A DNA stretch of 64,000 bases, taken from NCBI RefSeq assembly GCF_024611995.1, contig NZ_CP102510.1:62001-126000 (forward strand), given 5' to 3'. The DNA is from Streptomyces sp. NBC_00162. GTDB taxonomy: Bacteria; Actinomycetota; Actinomycetes; Streptomycetales; Streptomycetaceae. Below, one piece after another: positions 39,261 through 47,121 of this stretch (positions within the stretch are counted from its first letter, which is position 1; the number at the start of each line of letters is the position of its first letter). The translations under genes were made by a program, and so were the position numbers. Under the pieces are notes generated by a model that was not told where the DNA came from, did not search any database, and was given only the letters and a program-made list of their open reading frames with translations.

Positions 39261-40514
39261 ATGGGGCTAGCCGAACGGCGCAAGACCCTGGGCTACAGTC
39301 AGGAGAAATTGGCCGGGTTACTCGGCGTGGACCGCACGACGGTCGGGCGCTGGGAGAGCGGCAGGATCGAACCGCAGCCACCCCAGCGGCGAGGCTTGGC
39401 CATCGCCCTCGAAGTCAGCCTCCAAGAGCTTGACGCCCTCCTGACAGAGCTACGAGCCGCAGGGCAGGAGGCCACAGGGCAGCAGTCCAGTGACCACCCG
39501 AGCGCGGGAGACCCCGACGAAATGATCCGCCGCGAATTCCTCCGCATCCTCACGGTCAGCGGGGCCCTGACGGCCCTACCGGTCGGCGAGGCCGAGGCCC
39601 TCACCGATGGGGTGCTGAGGGGGATGCCCGCCGACTTCGAGCGGATGAACAGCCACCTGTGGCAGGTCTACCAACTGGCGCGTTCGAAAGGCTCGGTCTA
39701 CCCCGTCATCCGTGACCAGCTGACGACCCTGAACGAAGCACTGGCCGCCAGCCGAGGCAGCTCCCGCCCCCTCCTGAGCGCAGCGGCCGACCTCTTCCAG
39801 ATGGCCGGCGAAGTCGCCTTCGACGGGAACCGGTACACCGACGCCGCAGCCTCGTACTCGCTCGCGGCCTCGGTCAGCAAGGACGCGGGCGCGTACGACC
39901 TGTGGGCCTGCGCCCTCGTACGCCACGCCTACGTGGACATGTCCGAGCAGCGCTACCGCCAGGCGGCGCAGATGCTGGGTGCGGCCGAACGGCTGGCCGG
40001 TCGAGGGGACAACGACCTTTCGACGCGGCATTGGGTCGCGTCGGTCCAAGCGGAGGCGTACGCCGGCCTTGGGGACCTCACAGCGTGCGAACGCGCGCTG
40101 GACCAGGCCGAGAAGGTCAGGGACCTCACCGCGGAGAGCACGAACGGCGGATGGCTCCGCTTCGACGGCACCCGCTTGGCCGAGGAACGCGGAGCACGGT
40201 ACGTGCAGCTCGGCCGCTTGGACCTGGCGGAGGCGACGTTGAAGGCCGCATTGGCCCAGACGGCCCTTGCCTCGGGGCAGTCGTATAGGCGCCGGGGCGC
40301 AGTGCTGACCAGCCTGGCCGCCATCGGAGCGAAGCGGCGTGATCCCGACCAGGTTCTTGCGTACGGGCGGGAGGCCGTCAGCCTGGCCCGAGCCTCAGCA
40401 TCCGGGTACGTCGCCCGTAGACTCCAAGCCCTGTGCGACGAGTTCGGTCCCTTGAGCCGCGACCACCGCGTAGCGGAGCTGGGGGCGGAGATCGCCACGC
40501 TGAGCACGCCGTGA
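39261..40514 (+). CDS. XRE-family regulator with TPR-like C-terminal domain
   Basis: 417-residue protein. The helix-turn-helix is residues 1-50 (YSQEKLAGLLGVDRTTVGRWESGR). A long all-helical C-terminal region (about 110-410) with repeats such as YTDAAASYSLAASVS and YRQAAQMLGAAERLAG looks TPR-like, as in actinobacterial regulators sensing peptides or small ligands. I chose the ATG at 39261 after GGAAGGGG; the longer frame from 39129 is less likely. Codon 20 is TTA (39318-39320), so translation may depend on the bldA tRNA. It is divergent from the 91-residue gene and is the likely regulator of the peptide operon. Confidence 0.88.
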   Translation: MGLAERRKTLGYSQEKLAGLLGVDRTTVGRWESGRIEPQPPQRRGLAIALEVSLQELDALLTELRAAGQEATGQQSSDHPSAGDPDEMIRREFLRILTVSGALTALPVGEAEALTDGVLRGMPADFERMNSHLWQVYQLARSKGSVYPVIRDQLTTLNEALAASRGSSRPLLSAAADLFQMAGEVAFDGNRYTDAAASYSLAASVSKDAGAYDLWACALVRHAYVDMSEQRYRQAAQMLGAAERLAGRGDNDLSTRHWVASVQAEAYAGLGDLTACERALDQAEKVRDLTAESTNGGWLRFDGTRLAEERGARYVQLGRLDLAEATLKAALAQTALASGQSYRRRGAVLTSLAAIGAKRRDPDQVLAYGREAVSLARASASGYVARRLQALCDEFGPLSRDHRVAELGAEIATLSTP

Positions 40515-40528
40515 CGAGAGGGGTAGGC

Positions 40529-40894
40529 ATGTCGCAGACCGAAGGTGCACGACTGTTCCGGGAGACCTGGATCGCGGGAGTGCACCAGCACTTCCCCGGG
40601 GAGCCGAAGGCCGGCTACGTCACCCCGTGGGAAGACACCCCGCAGTGGGAGCGCGAGGCCGCAGGCTCGGTCTACGACCAGGTCCGGCAGTTCATCGAGA
40701 TCAGCGGTGGCCACACGTCGAGGTTGTCCCGCGAGCAGAAGGGCCGGTTCGTCGCGACGTGCTGGACGGCACAGATGTTCAAGCACTTCGAGGAGCCGAA
40801 GCCGGGCTACGTGGCGGACTGGCCTGACCTGCCGTCCTGGCAGCAGGAGACCGACGCCGACATCTTCGAGGCCATCGAGAAGGCGTGCAGCTGA
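40529..40894 (+). CDS. Hypothetical protein with internal duplication
   Basis: 121-residue acidic, Trp-rich protein starting at the ATG 40529, 14 bases after the XRE stop with GAGAGGGG upstream. Two similar segments repeat: EPKAGYVTPWEDTPQWERE (about 29-47) and EPKPGYVADWPDLPSWQQE (about 93-111), each followed by an acidic helix. Its coupling to the XRE gene suggests a regulatory or accessory role. No recognised family. Confidence 0.75.
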   Translation: MSQTEGARLFRETWIAGVHQHFPGEPKAGYVTPWEDTPQWEREAAGSVYDQVRQFIEISGGHTSRLSREQKGRFVATCWTAQMFKHFEEPKPGYVADWPDLPSWQQETDADIFEAIEKACS

Positions 40895-40945
40895 TCATCG
40901 CTAGATGTGGGTGGGGGAAGAGCACCCGCTAATTGACCTACGCGC

Positions 40946-40981
40946 GCACGCCCCCGAGTCTGATGTGGACCGGGGGTGTGC
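40946..40981 (+). terminator. 11-bp hairpin with T-rich tail
   Basis: Arms 40946-40956 and 40971-40981 pair over 11 bp with one G-T wobble, followed by TTTCTGTGT, 52 bases after the stop of the 121-residue gene. Probable terminator of the XRE operon; the convergent gene ends at 41011. Confidence 0.8.
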
Positions 40982-41010
40982 TTTCTGTGTATGCCGCAGT
41001 TGCCAGAGTG

Positions 41011-42144
41011 TCAGAATGGAATTTCTGTTTCCAGTTCCAGCAATCGTTGAGCCTCGGATTGCATTCCGGCGTCGTTGAGCATGCGAGAGAAATCCGCATG
41101 CTTGCCCTTGGGTACCGCTGCCAGTAGATATTCCAGCGTCGTGTGCGATTCGATTCCCGGAATCTGCTCTGTTTTCAGGCAGTCGATCAACCTCAAGAGT
41201 CGATGCGGTCCACCCTGTGATCCTGCATGTAGGATGAGCTCTCGATCCCCGAGAAAGGCTTCAGGGATAGCCCCGGCAGTCGCCAATGTTATTCTGGGCC
41301 ATGCGTGCAGCCCGATATCCTCTGCGAGTTTATCGGCGTCGTCCTTCAGTGTGGCCGCGCGCAGCGCTCGCAGGACGTCGGCCAGATCTGGCCTGGTGCC
41401 CCCTAGCCAGTCGCCTTTGCCGAGAATGGCGTCAACGAAATTATGCGCGTACCAGAAGCTCAGATCCCCTTCGGCCCGGCGAAGTGCGACCAGAAGCTTG
41501 GGTATCTCGGAGGGGTGCTGAGTCAGCAGGCAGGTCTGGAAGTATCGGTTGCCGATATTTTCGGGACCGTCCTCGGCGATCGATTCGAGGATTTTCACTA
41601 TCTGGCCGGGTGGTGCATGGGCGGCCAAGTTGAGGAAACCTTGGTAATCAATATGTGCGTGGCCGAGTGCAACAACGACAGCTGGCAGCCATGTTTCTAG
41701 GGGTTGGCCTGCCCCCTGTCTTGCGAGATTTGCAATATCGTCCATGCCGGCGTTGATGAGAGGCGGGATTAGTGCCTCTAGATCAGACGGGTCGCCGGTC
41801 TTCTGATCCTGGGATTCCTGGGGGCCCGTCTCGTGTGGCGGTTCAACGGCATGCCGATTTTTGGGCGCAGTGGGGTGTGCTGCCTTTTCTTGCCAAACTT
41901 GCTCGTCGGTATCTTCAGGCGGAAGTGGAGCACCGATCGAATGCGCGTAGTCGGCGCATGCTCGAACCAGAGCCAGCACCTGGACCATTTTCAGACCACT
42001 AGTTCCGGCGAACTTATCCTGGATAGAGGCCCGGCTCATCCTTCGGCCTTGGCGATCGGTGAGCTTCTCCAGGTCTCGCAGCGAGGGGTTTCCAGCCCGA
42101 ACACGCAAGCGACCCAGCTGTTTCGCCAGCGAGTCATCAGCCAT
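41011..42144 (-). CDS. Helix-turn-helix-type accessory protein, unknown function
   Basis: 377 residues from the ATG at 42144. The N-terminus (LAKQLGRLRVRAGNPSLRDLEKL to LKMVQVLALVRACADYA, about 5-80) is the divergent HTH region common in actinobacterial regulators. A Pro/Glu-rich linker (about 85-125) leads to a helical C-terminal domain with no recognised motif. Third codon positions include more A/T than in neighbouring genes, so it may have been acquired separately. A longer open frame upstream has no better start. Confidence 0.7.
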   Translation of the reverse strand: MADDSLAKQLGRLRVRAGNPSLRDLEKLTDRQGRRMSRASIQDKFAGTSGLKMVQVLALVRACADYAHSIGAPLPPEDTDEQVWQEKAAHPTAPKNRHAVEPPHETGPQESQDQKTGDPSDLEALIPPLINAGMDDIANLARQGAGQPLETWLPAVVVALGHAHIDYQGFLNLAAHAPPGQIVKILESIAEDGPENIGNRYFQTCLLTQHPSEIPKLLVALRRAEGDLSFWYAHNFVDAILGKGDWLGGTRPDLADVLRALRAATLKDDADKLAEDIGLHAWPRITLATAGAIPEAFLGDRELILHAGSQGGPHRLLRLIDCLKTEQIPGIESHTTLEYLLAAVPKGKHADFSRMLNDAGMQSEAQRLLELETEIPF

Positions 42145-42362
42145 CGCCCCGCCCCGTCTCATGGTTCGTTGCCGCCGCCTGTCCAGAGTCGTCCAGCATC
42201 GGCCACAACTGTCCAGCTCAGTTCCGTTCAGACTAGGGCGCGGTGAGCCGACTGTCCGGAGTTCAGCAGGAACGTCCGAGGCACTGGTGGACAGCTCCGA
42301 CGCACAGCTTCCCTTGGAGCGTGTCCCCATCAACGGACGCGTTGTCAGACGGTGAGAGGAGC

Positions 42363-42587
42363 ATGGAACCAGTGGATGTGACCATCACGCTCTGGGTTCT
42401 GGCCGGCTCGGGCGTGGCGAGCGTTGCATTGTTCGCTGCCAAGGGCCTGCTTGATCAACTACCTGGAGTCTTCGACTCTTGGCGTGCTGCGCAACGCGCG
42501 TGGCGAGGAGACCCGCCACCAGCACCAGAGCTTCACTCCTGCCAAGGTGCCTGCGCGCTGGATCACCCAGACACTCGCCCCGTCTGA
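42363..42587 (+). CDS. Small single-helix membrane protein
   Basis: 74 residues from an ATG preceded by GAGAGGAG. One hydrophobic helix (about 7-30: VTITLWVLAGSGVASVALFA) is followed by a short charged stretch (DSWRAAQRAWRGD) and a Cys-containing tail. It is divergent from the HTH protein. No family recognised; the ribosome site and helix make a real gene plausible. Confidence 0.55.
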   Translation: MEPVDVTITLWVLAGSGVASVALFAAKGLLDQLPGVFDSWRAAQRAWRGDPPPAPELHSCQGACALDHPDTRPV

Positions 42588-42743
42588 GCACCTGTCTAGA
42601 GGTATCTGATGCGCTAGTGGACCAGGTGTGGACCGCCAGCGGCGGTCGCTGGAGTGGCAGCAGACCTACCTGCGCTGATCGGTCTCCGGATGGGAACCGA
42701 TCACCAGAGCGTCGCCCGGTGGCGGAATCAGAACGCACGAAAG

Positions 42744-42775
42744 CGCCCCCTCCCGCCCGAAGGGGGGAAGGGGCG
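42744..42775 (-). terminator. Hairpin at the end of the CmlA-MFS-oxygenase operon
   Basis: Arms 42744-42754 and 42765-42775 pair at 10 of 11 positions, with three further inner G-C pairs, 14 bases past the stop of the CmlA-type gene. It ends the minus-strand arm of the NRPS cluster. Bases 42588-42743 before it hold nothing I recognise. Confidence 0.8.
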
Positions 42776-42788
42776 GCCGTGTTCCGTG

Positions 42789-44450
42789 TCAGGCGCGGGT
42801 GCCGGTGCGGGGCCAGAGGCGTTCGCCGCGTTCGTAGAGGAGTTCGGCGGGGACGCCTCGGGTGCGGCAGCGGTCCAGGAGGAGGTTCGTCTGGCGGATC
42901 TGCTCGGACTGCGGGTCGTAGCTGGAGCCGGTCAGGTGGCGCAGCCACGGTTCCAGGCCCAGGGCGTAGACGAAGACCTCGGCCGCGCCGAAGCGCTTGA
43001 CCAGGCGTTCCGCCATGTCCGCGTCGCAGCCCTTGAGCCGGCGCGCCTGGTCGTGTGCGCGGTCCTGGGCGCCTTCCATCAGCGGGCCGTACAGCCACGA
43101 CATCGGAGCGCCCACGCACTCCAGCCCGATGAAGACCGTGTCCACGTCCCCGGTGCTCTCCTGCACCCGGCGGTACAGGTCCGGGTCGATGTCCACCGCG
43201 TCGGTCGCGAACAGCACCCGCCGTCCGCCGATCTCCACCAGCGGGACCGCCTTGGAGCGGATGTCGAGGTCTCCGTGCTCGCCCAGGAACGGCAGCATCG
43301 TGACCTCGGCGTCCTCGCCGATCCGCGCCGACTCCATCTCCCCCAGCTCCACCACCGAGGTGAAGCCCAGCGCCCGGAGAAGGAGTTTCGGGCTCGGGTC
43401 CTCCAGGGAACCGCCGCCGCCCCGGGGTACGACGACCGTGTCCACCCGGTGCCGCAGCTGGAGCAGCGCCTCCACCGACACGTGGTCGCAGTGCAGGTGG
43501 CTCAGGACCACCGCGTCCAGCCGCTCGGGCAGGTCGGCCAGTGTGAGGTGGCGGTGACCGTCGTCGGCGTAGCCGGGCAGCGGGTCCAGCAGTACGGCTG
43601 TGGAGTCCGTTTCCAGGAGGACTGTGGCGTGGTTGAGGTAGCGCATGCGCACCGCGTCCGGCGGCGCGGCCTCGTACGGGGCCGGGGCGGTCTCGGTGAA
43701 CAGGTCCGCGAAGGCGGCCGTGCTCGCGTCCGACGCCTCGTCCCCGAGCAGCAGTTCGGCCAGGCCCGCGACATCGGCCGCGGTACGGCGCGACGCGTAC
43801 AGCTGGTCCAGGCGGGGGTCGGCGAACGGGATGCGCAGGTCCAGCCGCTCCCGCGTGCGCAGGATCGGGCTGCCGAAGGTGAAGGGCTGCTCCAGGTCCG
43901 TGCGCGGGGCCAGGGAGATCTCCTGGCCCTTGGCCAGCTCCGCCGCGAACGCCCGGTGGACCAGCGGCTCGAAGAAGCGCAGCCGCGGCCGGTTGCCGGT
44001 GTCGTAGACCAGCTCGACCAGCCCGCGCAGGCTTTGCGGCACCTGGGCGTACAGCGACTCCATCGGCTTGCCGTCGGCCTGCTCGGCGAGCATCCGCTGG
44101 GCTTCCTTGATGTCCTCGGCCAGCCGAAGCAGGGGGGCGGCGGCCTCCTCGGTGGCGGCCAGCAGCTCCTCGACGTCCTCGGGGGCGCCGCCGTACGGGG
44201 CGAGGAACGGGCCGCCGTACCGGGCCGGGTTGCTCAGCGCGGACGCGTGCACCTGCGGCGAGCGCAGGTAGCTGCGCAGCTGGGGCAGGTAGCGCTCGCG
44301 CAGGTTGAGCGCGGCGGTGTGCGGCGGCACCAGGTGGCACCAGGCGTACCAGCGGTGCAGCAGGGGCTGCGGGACGACGGACGGGTTCAGGTAACCCTTG
44401 GCAGTACGTCGTCCGTTGAAGACCGAGGCCGCCGAGGCCGCTGAGGTCAA
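42789..44450 (-). CDS. CmlA-type diiron beta-hydroxylase (metallo-beta-lactamase fold)
   Basis: 553-residue protein with a unique N-terminal domain (about 1-270) and a C-terminal metallo-beta-lactamase domain. The iron-ligand motif SHLHCDH is at about 317-323, GEHGDLDIRSK supplies the Glu expected in CmlA-like enzymes, and FATDAVD the bridging Asp. Length and layout match the CmlA family, which beta-hydroxylates amino acids tethered to NRPS carrier proteins. The start is a TTG overlapping the exporter stop (TTGA); no ATG or GTG fits. Probable role: hydroxylating an aminoacyl-PCP of the adjacent NRPS. A plain MBL hydrolase is less likely because of the N-terminal domain. Confidence 0.85.
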   Translation of the reverse strand: MTSAASAASVFNGRRTAKGYLNPSVVPQPLLHRWYAWCHLVPPHTAALNLRERYLPQLRSYLRSPQVHASALSNPARYGGPFLAPYGGAPEDVEELLAATEEAAAPLLRLAEDIKEAQRMLAEQADGKPMESLYAQVPQSLRGLVELVYDTGNRPRLRFFEPLVHRAFAAELAKGQEISLAPRTDLEQPFTFGSPILRTRERLDLRIPFADPRLDQLYASRRTAADVAGLAELLLGDEASDASTAAFADLFTETAPAPYEAAPPDAVRMRYLNHATVLLETDSTAVLLDPLPGYADDGHRHLTLADLPERLDAVVLSHLHCDHVSVEALLQLRHRVDTVVVPRGGGGSLEDPSPKLLLRALGFTSVVELGEMESARIGEDAEVTMLPFLGEHGDLDIRSKAVPLVEIGGRRVLFATDAVDIDPDLYRRVQESTGDVDTVFIGLECVGAPMSWLYGPLMEGAQDRAHDQARRLKGCDADMAERLVKRFGAAEVFVYALGLEPWLRHLTGSSYDPQSEQIRQTNLLLDRCRTRGVPAELLYERGERLWPRTGTRA

Positions 44451-45736
44451 GGCGCACCCCCGGGCTGCGCGACGGTCTGTGCGGCGGGGAGCTGGTCGGC
44501 TTCCGGCGCGTCCGCGTCCGCGTCCTCGGCCGGGGCCGCCGCGAGTGCGGCGCGCGCGGACAGCAGCGCCGGGCCGCACAGCGCCAGCGCCAGGAAGATG
44601 CCCCCGCCGGCGATCACGAAGACCAGCCGGGGGTTGCCGTCGGGGCTCAGCAGGCTGCCGGCCAGGTAGCCGGCCGTGCTGCCGAAGAAGGCGGCGGAGG
44701 ACAGCGTGCCGCCCACCCGGCCCAGCACCTCGGCGGGCACGGCCTTCTGCAGCAGGGTCTCCTCGCCGACGTTGGCCACGCCGTTGCCCAGTCCCGCGAT
44801 CAGCTGCATGGCGATCGCCGCGAACAGCACCGGAGCGGCGGCCGTCAGCAGCAGGCCGAGCCCGGTGAAGAACCAGCCCGCGAGCAGCACCCACACCGGC
44901 GAGCGGCTCTCGGCGGCGCGGACCAGCCACAGCGAGGCGGCGACCATGGCGACGCCGAAGGACGCGGACAGCACGCCGAATCCGGTCTCACCCGTGTTCA
45001 GCGAGTGCTCGGCGAGGAAGACCAGCGCCAGGTTGTCCAGCGAGCCGAAGAACAGGCCGAGCAGGAGCAGCAGCACGATGGCGCGGGCCACCCGGTGGTG
45101 GCGTACGAACTTCAGCCCCTCGACGGTGTCGCCCAGCAGGGTGCGGCGCTCGCCGGTGCGCAGCGGCTCCAGCGCCGGGATGCGCGTCAGCAGCAGGGCG
45201 GAGACCAGGAAGGTGCCCGCGTTGATGGCGAGCGCGCCGTAGGCGCTGCCCCAGGCGGAGAACACGCCGCCGAGCACCGGGCCGAGCGCGGCCTGCAGGT
45301 TGAAGGCGGTGCCCATCCACGCGTTGGCGGGCATCAGGTCCGCCTCGTCGACCAGGCGCGGCACCACCGTACGGCCGGCCGCGGAGAACACGGTGGAGGC
45401 CGCGGCGGCCACCGCGACCAGCGGCACCAGCACCACGAGGCCCGGGCGGGCCAGCACGATGACTCCGAACACCGCGGCCTGCACCAGCTCGGCGGCGATC
45501 AGCAGGCGTCGTACGCCCATCCGGTCCGCGAGCGCCCCGGCGAGTGGTCCGAAGAACCGCGGTACGGACTCGGCCAGGAGGATCAGCGACACGGCGGTGC
45601 CGGCGTGCTCGCCGCGGCTGACCAGCAGGACGAGGGCCACCATGGCGGCGCCGTCGCCGATCAGCGAGACGGCGCGCGCCAGCCAGAACCGGCGGAAGAG
45701 CCGGTGGCGTCGGATCAGATTCGGTTCTGCGGCCAA
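44447..45736 (-). CDS. MFS exporter (12-helix, MFS_3/EntS-like)
   Basis: About 429 residues with roughly 12 hydrophobic helices; ALADRMGVRRLL after helix 2 is motif A. It resembles the EntS-type exporters found in many NRPS clusters and ends with an Ala/Asp-rich tail. I chose the TTG at 45736 because AAAGGAC lies upstream; an in-frame GTG at 45811 would overlap the oxygenase gene by 29 bases. It sits between two hydroxylase genes in the left arm and is the probable export/self-resistance gene of the NRPS product. Confidence 0.88.
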   Translation of the reverse strand: MAAEPNLIRRHRLFRRFWLARAVSLIGDGAAMVALVLLVSRGEHAGTAVSLILLAESVPRFFGPLAGALADRMGVRRLLIAAELVQAAVFGVIVLARPGLVVLVPLVAVAAAASTVFSAAGRTVVPRLVDEADLMPANAWMGTAFNLQAALGPVLGGVFSAWGSAYGALAINAGTFLVSALLLTRIPALEPLRTGERRTLLGDTVEGLKFVRHHRVARAIVLLLLLGLFFGSLDNLALVFLAEHSLNTGETGFGVLSASFGVAMVAASLWLVRAAESRSPVWVLLAGWFFTGLGLLLTAAAPVLFAAIAMQLIAGLGNGVANVGEETLLQKAVPAEVLGRVGGTLSSAAFFGSTAGYLAGSLLSPDGNPRLVFVIAGGGIFLALALCGPALLSARAALAAAPAEDADADAPEADQLPAAQTVAQPGGAP

Positions 45737-45782
45737 GGCCTTGGGTCCTTTCAAGGGGAAAGTGTCCGCCCGCGGATCGGGG

Positions 45783-46874
45783 TCAGACCACGGCCCGGCC
45801 GTGGTCGCCACGCCGGGAACCGGCGCTGCGCCGCAGATCGGCGGTGAGGTTGATGCGCTTGAGCCAGCGGTCGGTGCCGTCGTAGCGGGCCGCGAACGGA
45901 CGGCGCCCGTGCACCGCGCGCTTGTTGTCGATGACGAAGAGGTCGCCGTTGCCGATCGTCACGTCGGTGAGCTTCGCCTCGATCGCGGCGAGCAGCGCGT
46001 CCTGCGCCTCGGCGGCCTGCGGGTCCAGCGGGTTGGAGTGCATGAACGGCGGGTCGACGCGCAGCCACGGAGCGGCGGGGTCGCCGTCCAGCAGTGCGAT
46101 CGGCTCGGGCCGGTTCACCATCGTGTCGATGCGCCGGAACTGTTCGCCCTCGGTCGCCTCGGTGGCGTCGGCGGCCCCGGTGGCCTGGTTGAAGCTCTTG
46201 GTGTGCGACTGGTCCGGCAGGATCGCGAAGCGCTTCTCGAACAGGACCGCGCGGTGCTCCTCGGCGAGTTCGATGTCCTCCATGGCGGCGAAGGTCGTGG
46301 CCACCGCGTCGTGGTTGCGCAGGCCCATCAGGATCATCCAGTCCGCGCGGTGCGGGTGGAAGGCGTCCTCGGTGTGCCAGTCCAGCATGGCCGCGGAGCC
46401 GGAGCCGAGCTGGTCGAACTCGTGCCCGGCGACCGGGAAGAGGTCGAGGATCAGCCGTCCGCGCTGCTGGCTGCTGAAGGAGAAGGGCTCGCCGAGGAGG
46501 GAGCCGACCAGCCGCAGCACGGCGTCCGCGTGGCGCAGTTCGGGGCGGTCGGGGCGCTCCTGGTAGCTCGCGGGGGTGGGCCCCAGCGCGTTCTCGTCGA
46601 TGAGCAGCCCGCCGATCAGGAATCCCGCGTGCGGAACCCCGGACAGACGGAAGTCGGTCATCACCCGGCGCAGCGAGCGCGGCAGCTCGTGGGCCATCAG
46701 GGCGGCGAGCTGAAGGGACCGCCGGGGGTCCAGGCCGGCCGCGTCCCGCGCGTACTCGTGGGCGAGCGCGGCCACCCGGTGACGTTCGTCGGGCAGGAGT
46801 TCGATGCGCGGGACCCCCGGTCCCGGCTGTGACACCGCGGCAGATGCCGCGGCGGGCGGTGCGATGGTCTGCAT
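45783..46874 (-). CDS. Fe(II)/2-oxoglutarate amino-acid hydroxylase (VioC/AsnO-like)
   Basis: 363-residue TauD/clavaminate-synthase-type oxygenase. Metal ligands are in WHTEDAFHPH (about residue 167; His and Glu) and the distal His of IDNKRAVHGRRPF (about 322), followed by the 2-oxoglutarate-binding Arg in DRWLKRINL. HTED and WMILMGLRN are characteristic of the free amino-acid beta-hydroxylases VioC (Arg) and AsnO (Asn) in NRPS clusters. The start has GAGGAG 5 bases upstream. It should make a hydroxylated amino acid for the NRPS; Arg is my preferred substrate but is not proven by sequence. Confidence 0.88.
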   Translation of the reverse strand: MQTIAPPAAASAAVSQPGPGVPRIELLPDERHRVAALAHEYARDAAGLDPRRSLQLAALMAHELPRSLRRVMTDFRLSGVPHAGFLIGGLLIDENALGPTPASYQERPDRPELRHADAVLRLVGSLLGEPFSFSSQQRGRLILDLFPVAGHEFDQLGSGSAAMLDWHTEDAFHPHRADWMILMGLRNHDAVATTFAAMEDIELAEEHRAVLFEKRFAILPDQSHTKSFNQATGAADATEATEGEQFRRIDTMVNRPEPIALLDGDPAAPWLRVDPPFMHSNPLDPQAAEAQDALLAAIEAKLTDVTIGNGDLFVIDNKRAVHGRRPFAARYDGTDRWLKRINLTADLRRSAGSRRGDHGRAVV

Positions 46875-46919
46875 GGTGGCTCCTCAAGAGACGCGAGGTT
46901 GCCGCAGCCTCTCAGGGCC

Positions 46920-46938
46920 CACTCGAATTGCACTCGAA
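46920..46938 (-). promoter_or_regulatory. SARP-like direct repeat in the divergent promoter region
   Basis: Read on the minus strand, TTCGAGT occurs twice with a 4-base spacer (11-base period), the layout and near-consensus (TCGAG) of Streptomyces antibiotic regulatory protein boxes. It lies about 45 bases upstream of the oxygenase start and between the two arms (46875-47121). No SARP gene is in the window. Confidence 0.45.
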
Positions 46939-47121
46939 ACCGCCGCACCCGCCGCCCGGGCCGCACCGCACTACACCATGCCGGAAGCTCCGGCACCCAC
47001 TCTGGCCTCGATCTCTATCGGCCTTCAAGCGACCCTGTAGTCCCAGCGGTTGTGCTCATTCCCAGAACGGCGACGGTCCCCCCGTCCGGACCGGCCACGA
47101 CAGGGAAGAGGTGAGCGAAGC

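Noticed and set aside
42789..44450. Simple metallo-beta-lactamase hydrolase
   Set aside because: The 270-residue N-terminal domain, total length and extra Glu/Asp ligand motifs fit CmlA-type diiron hydroxylases better, in an NRPS setting.
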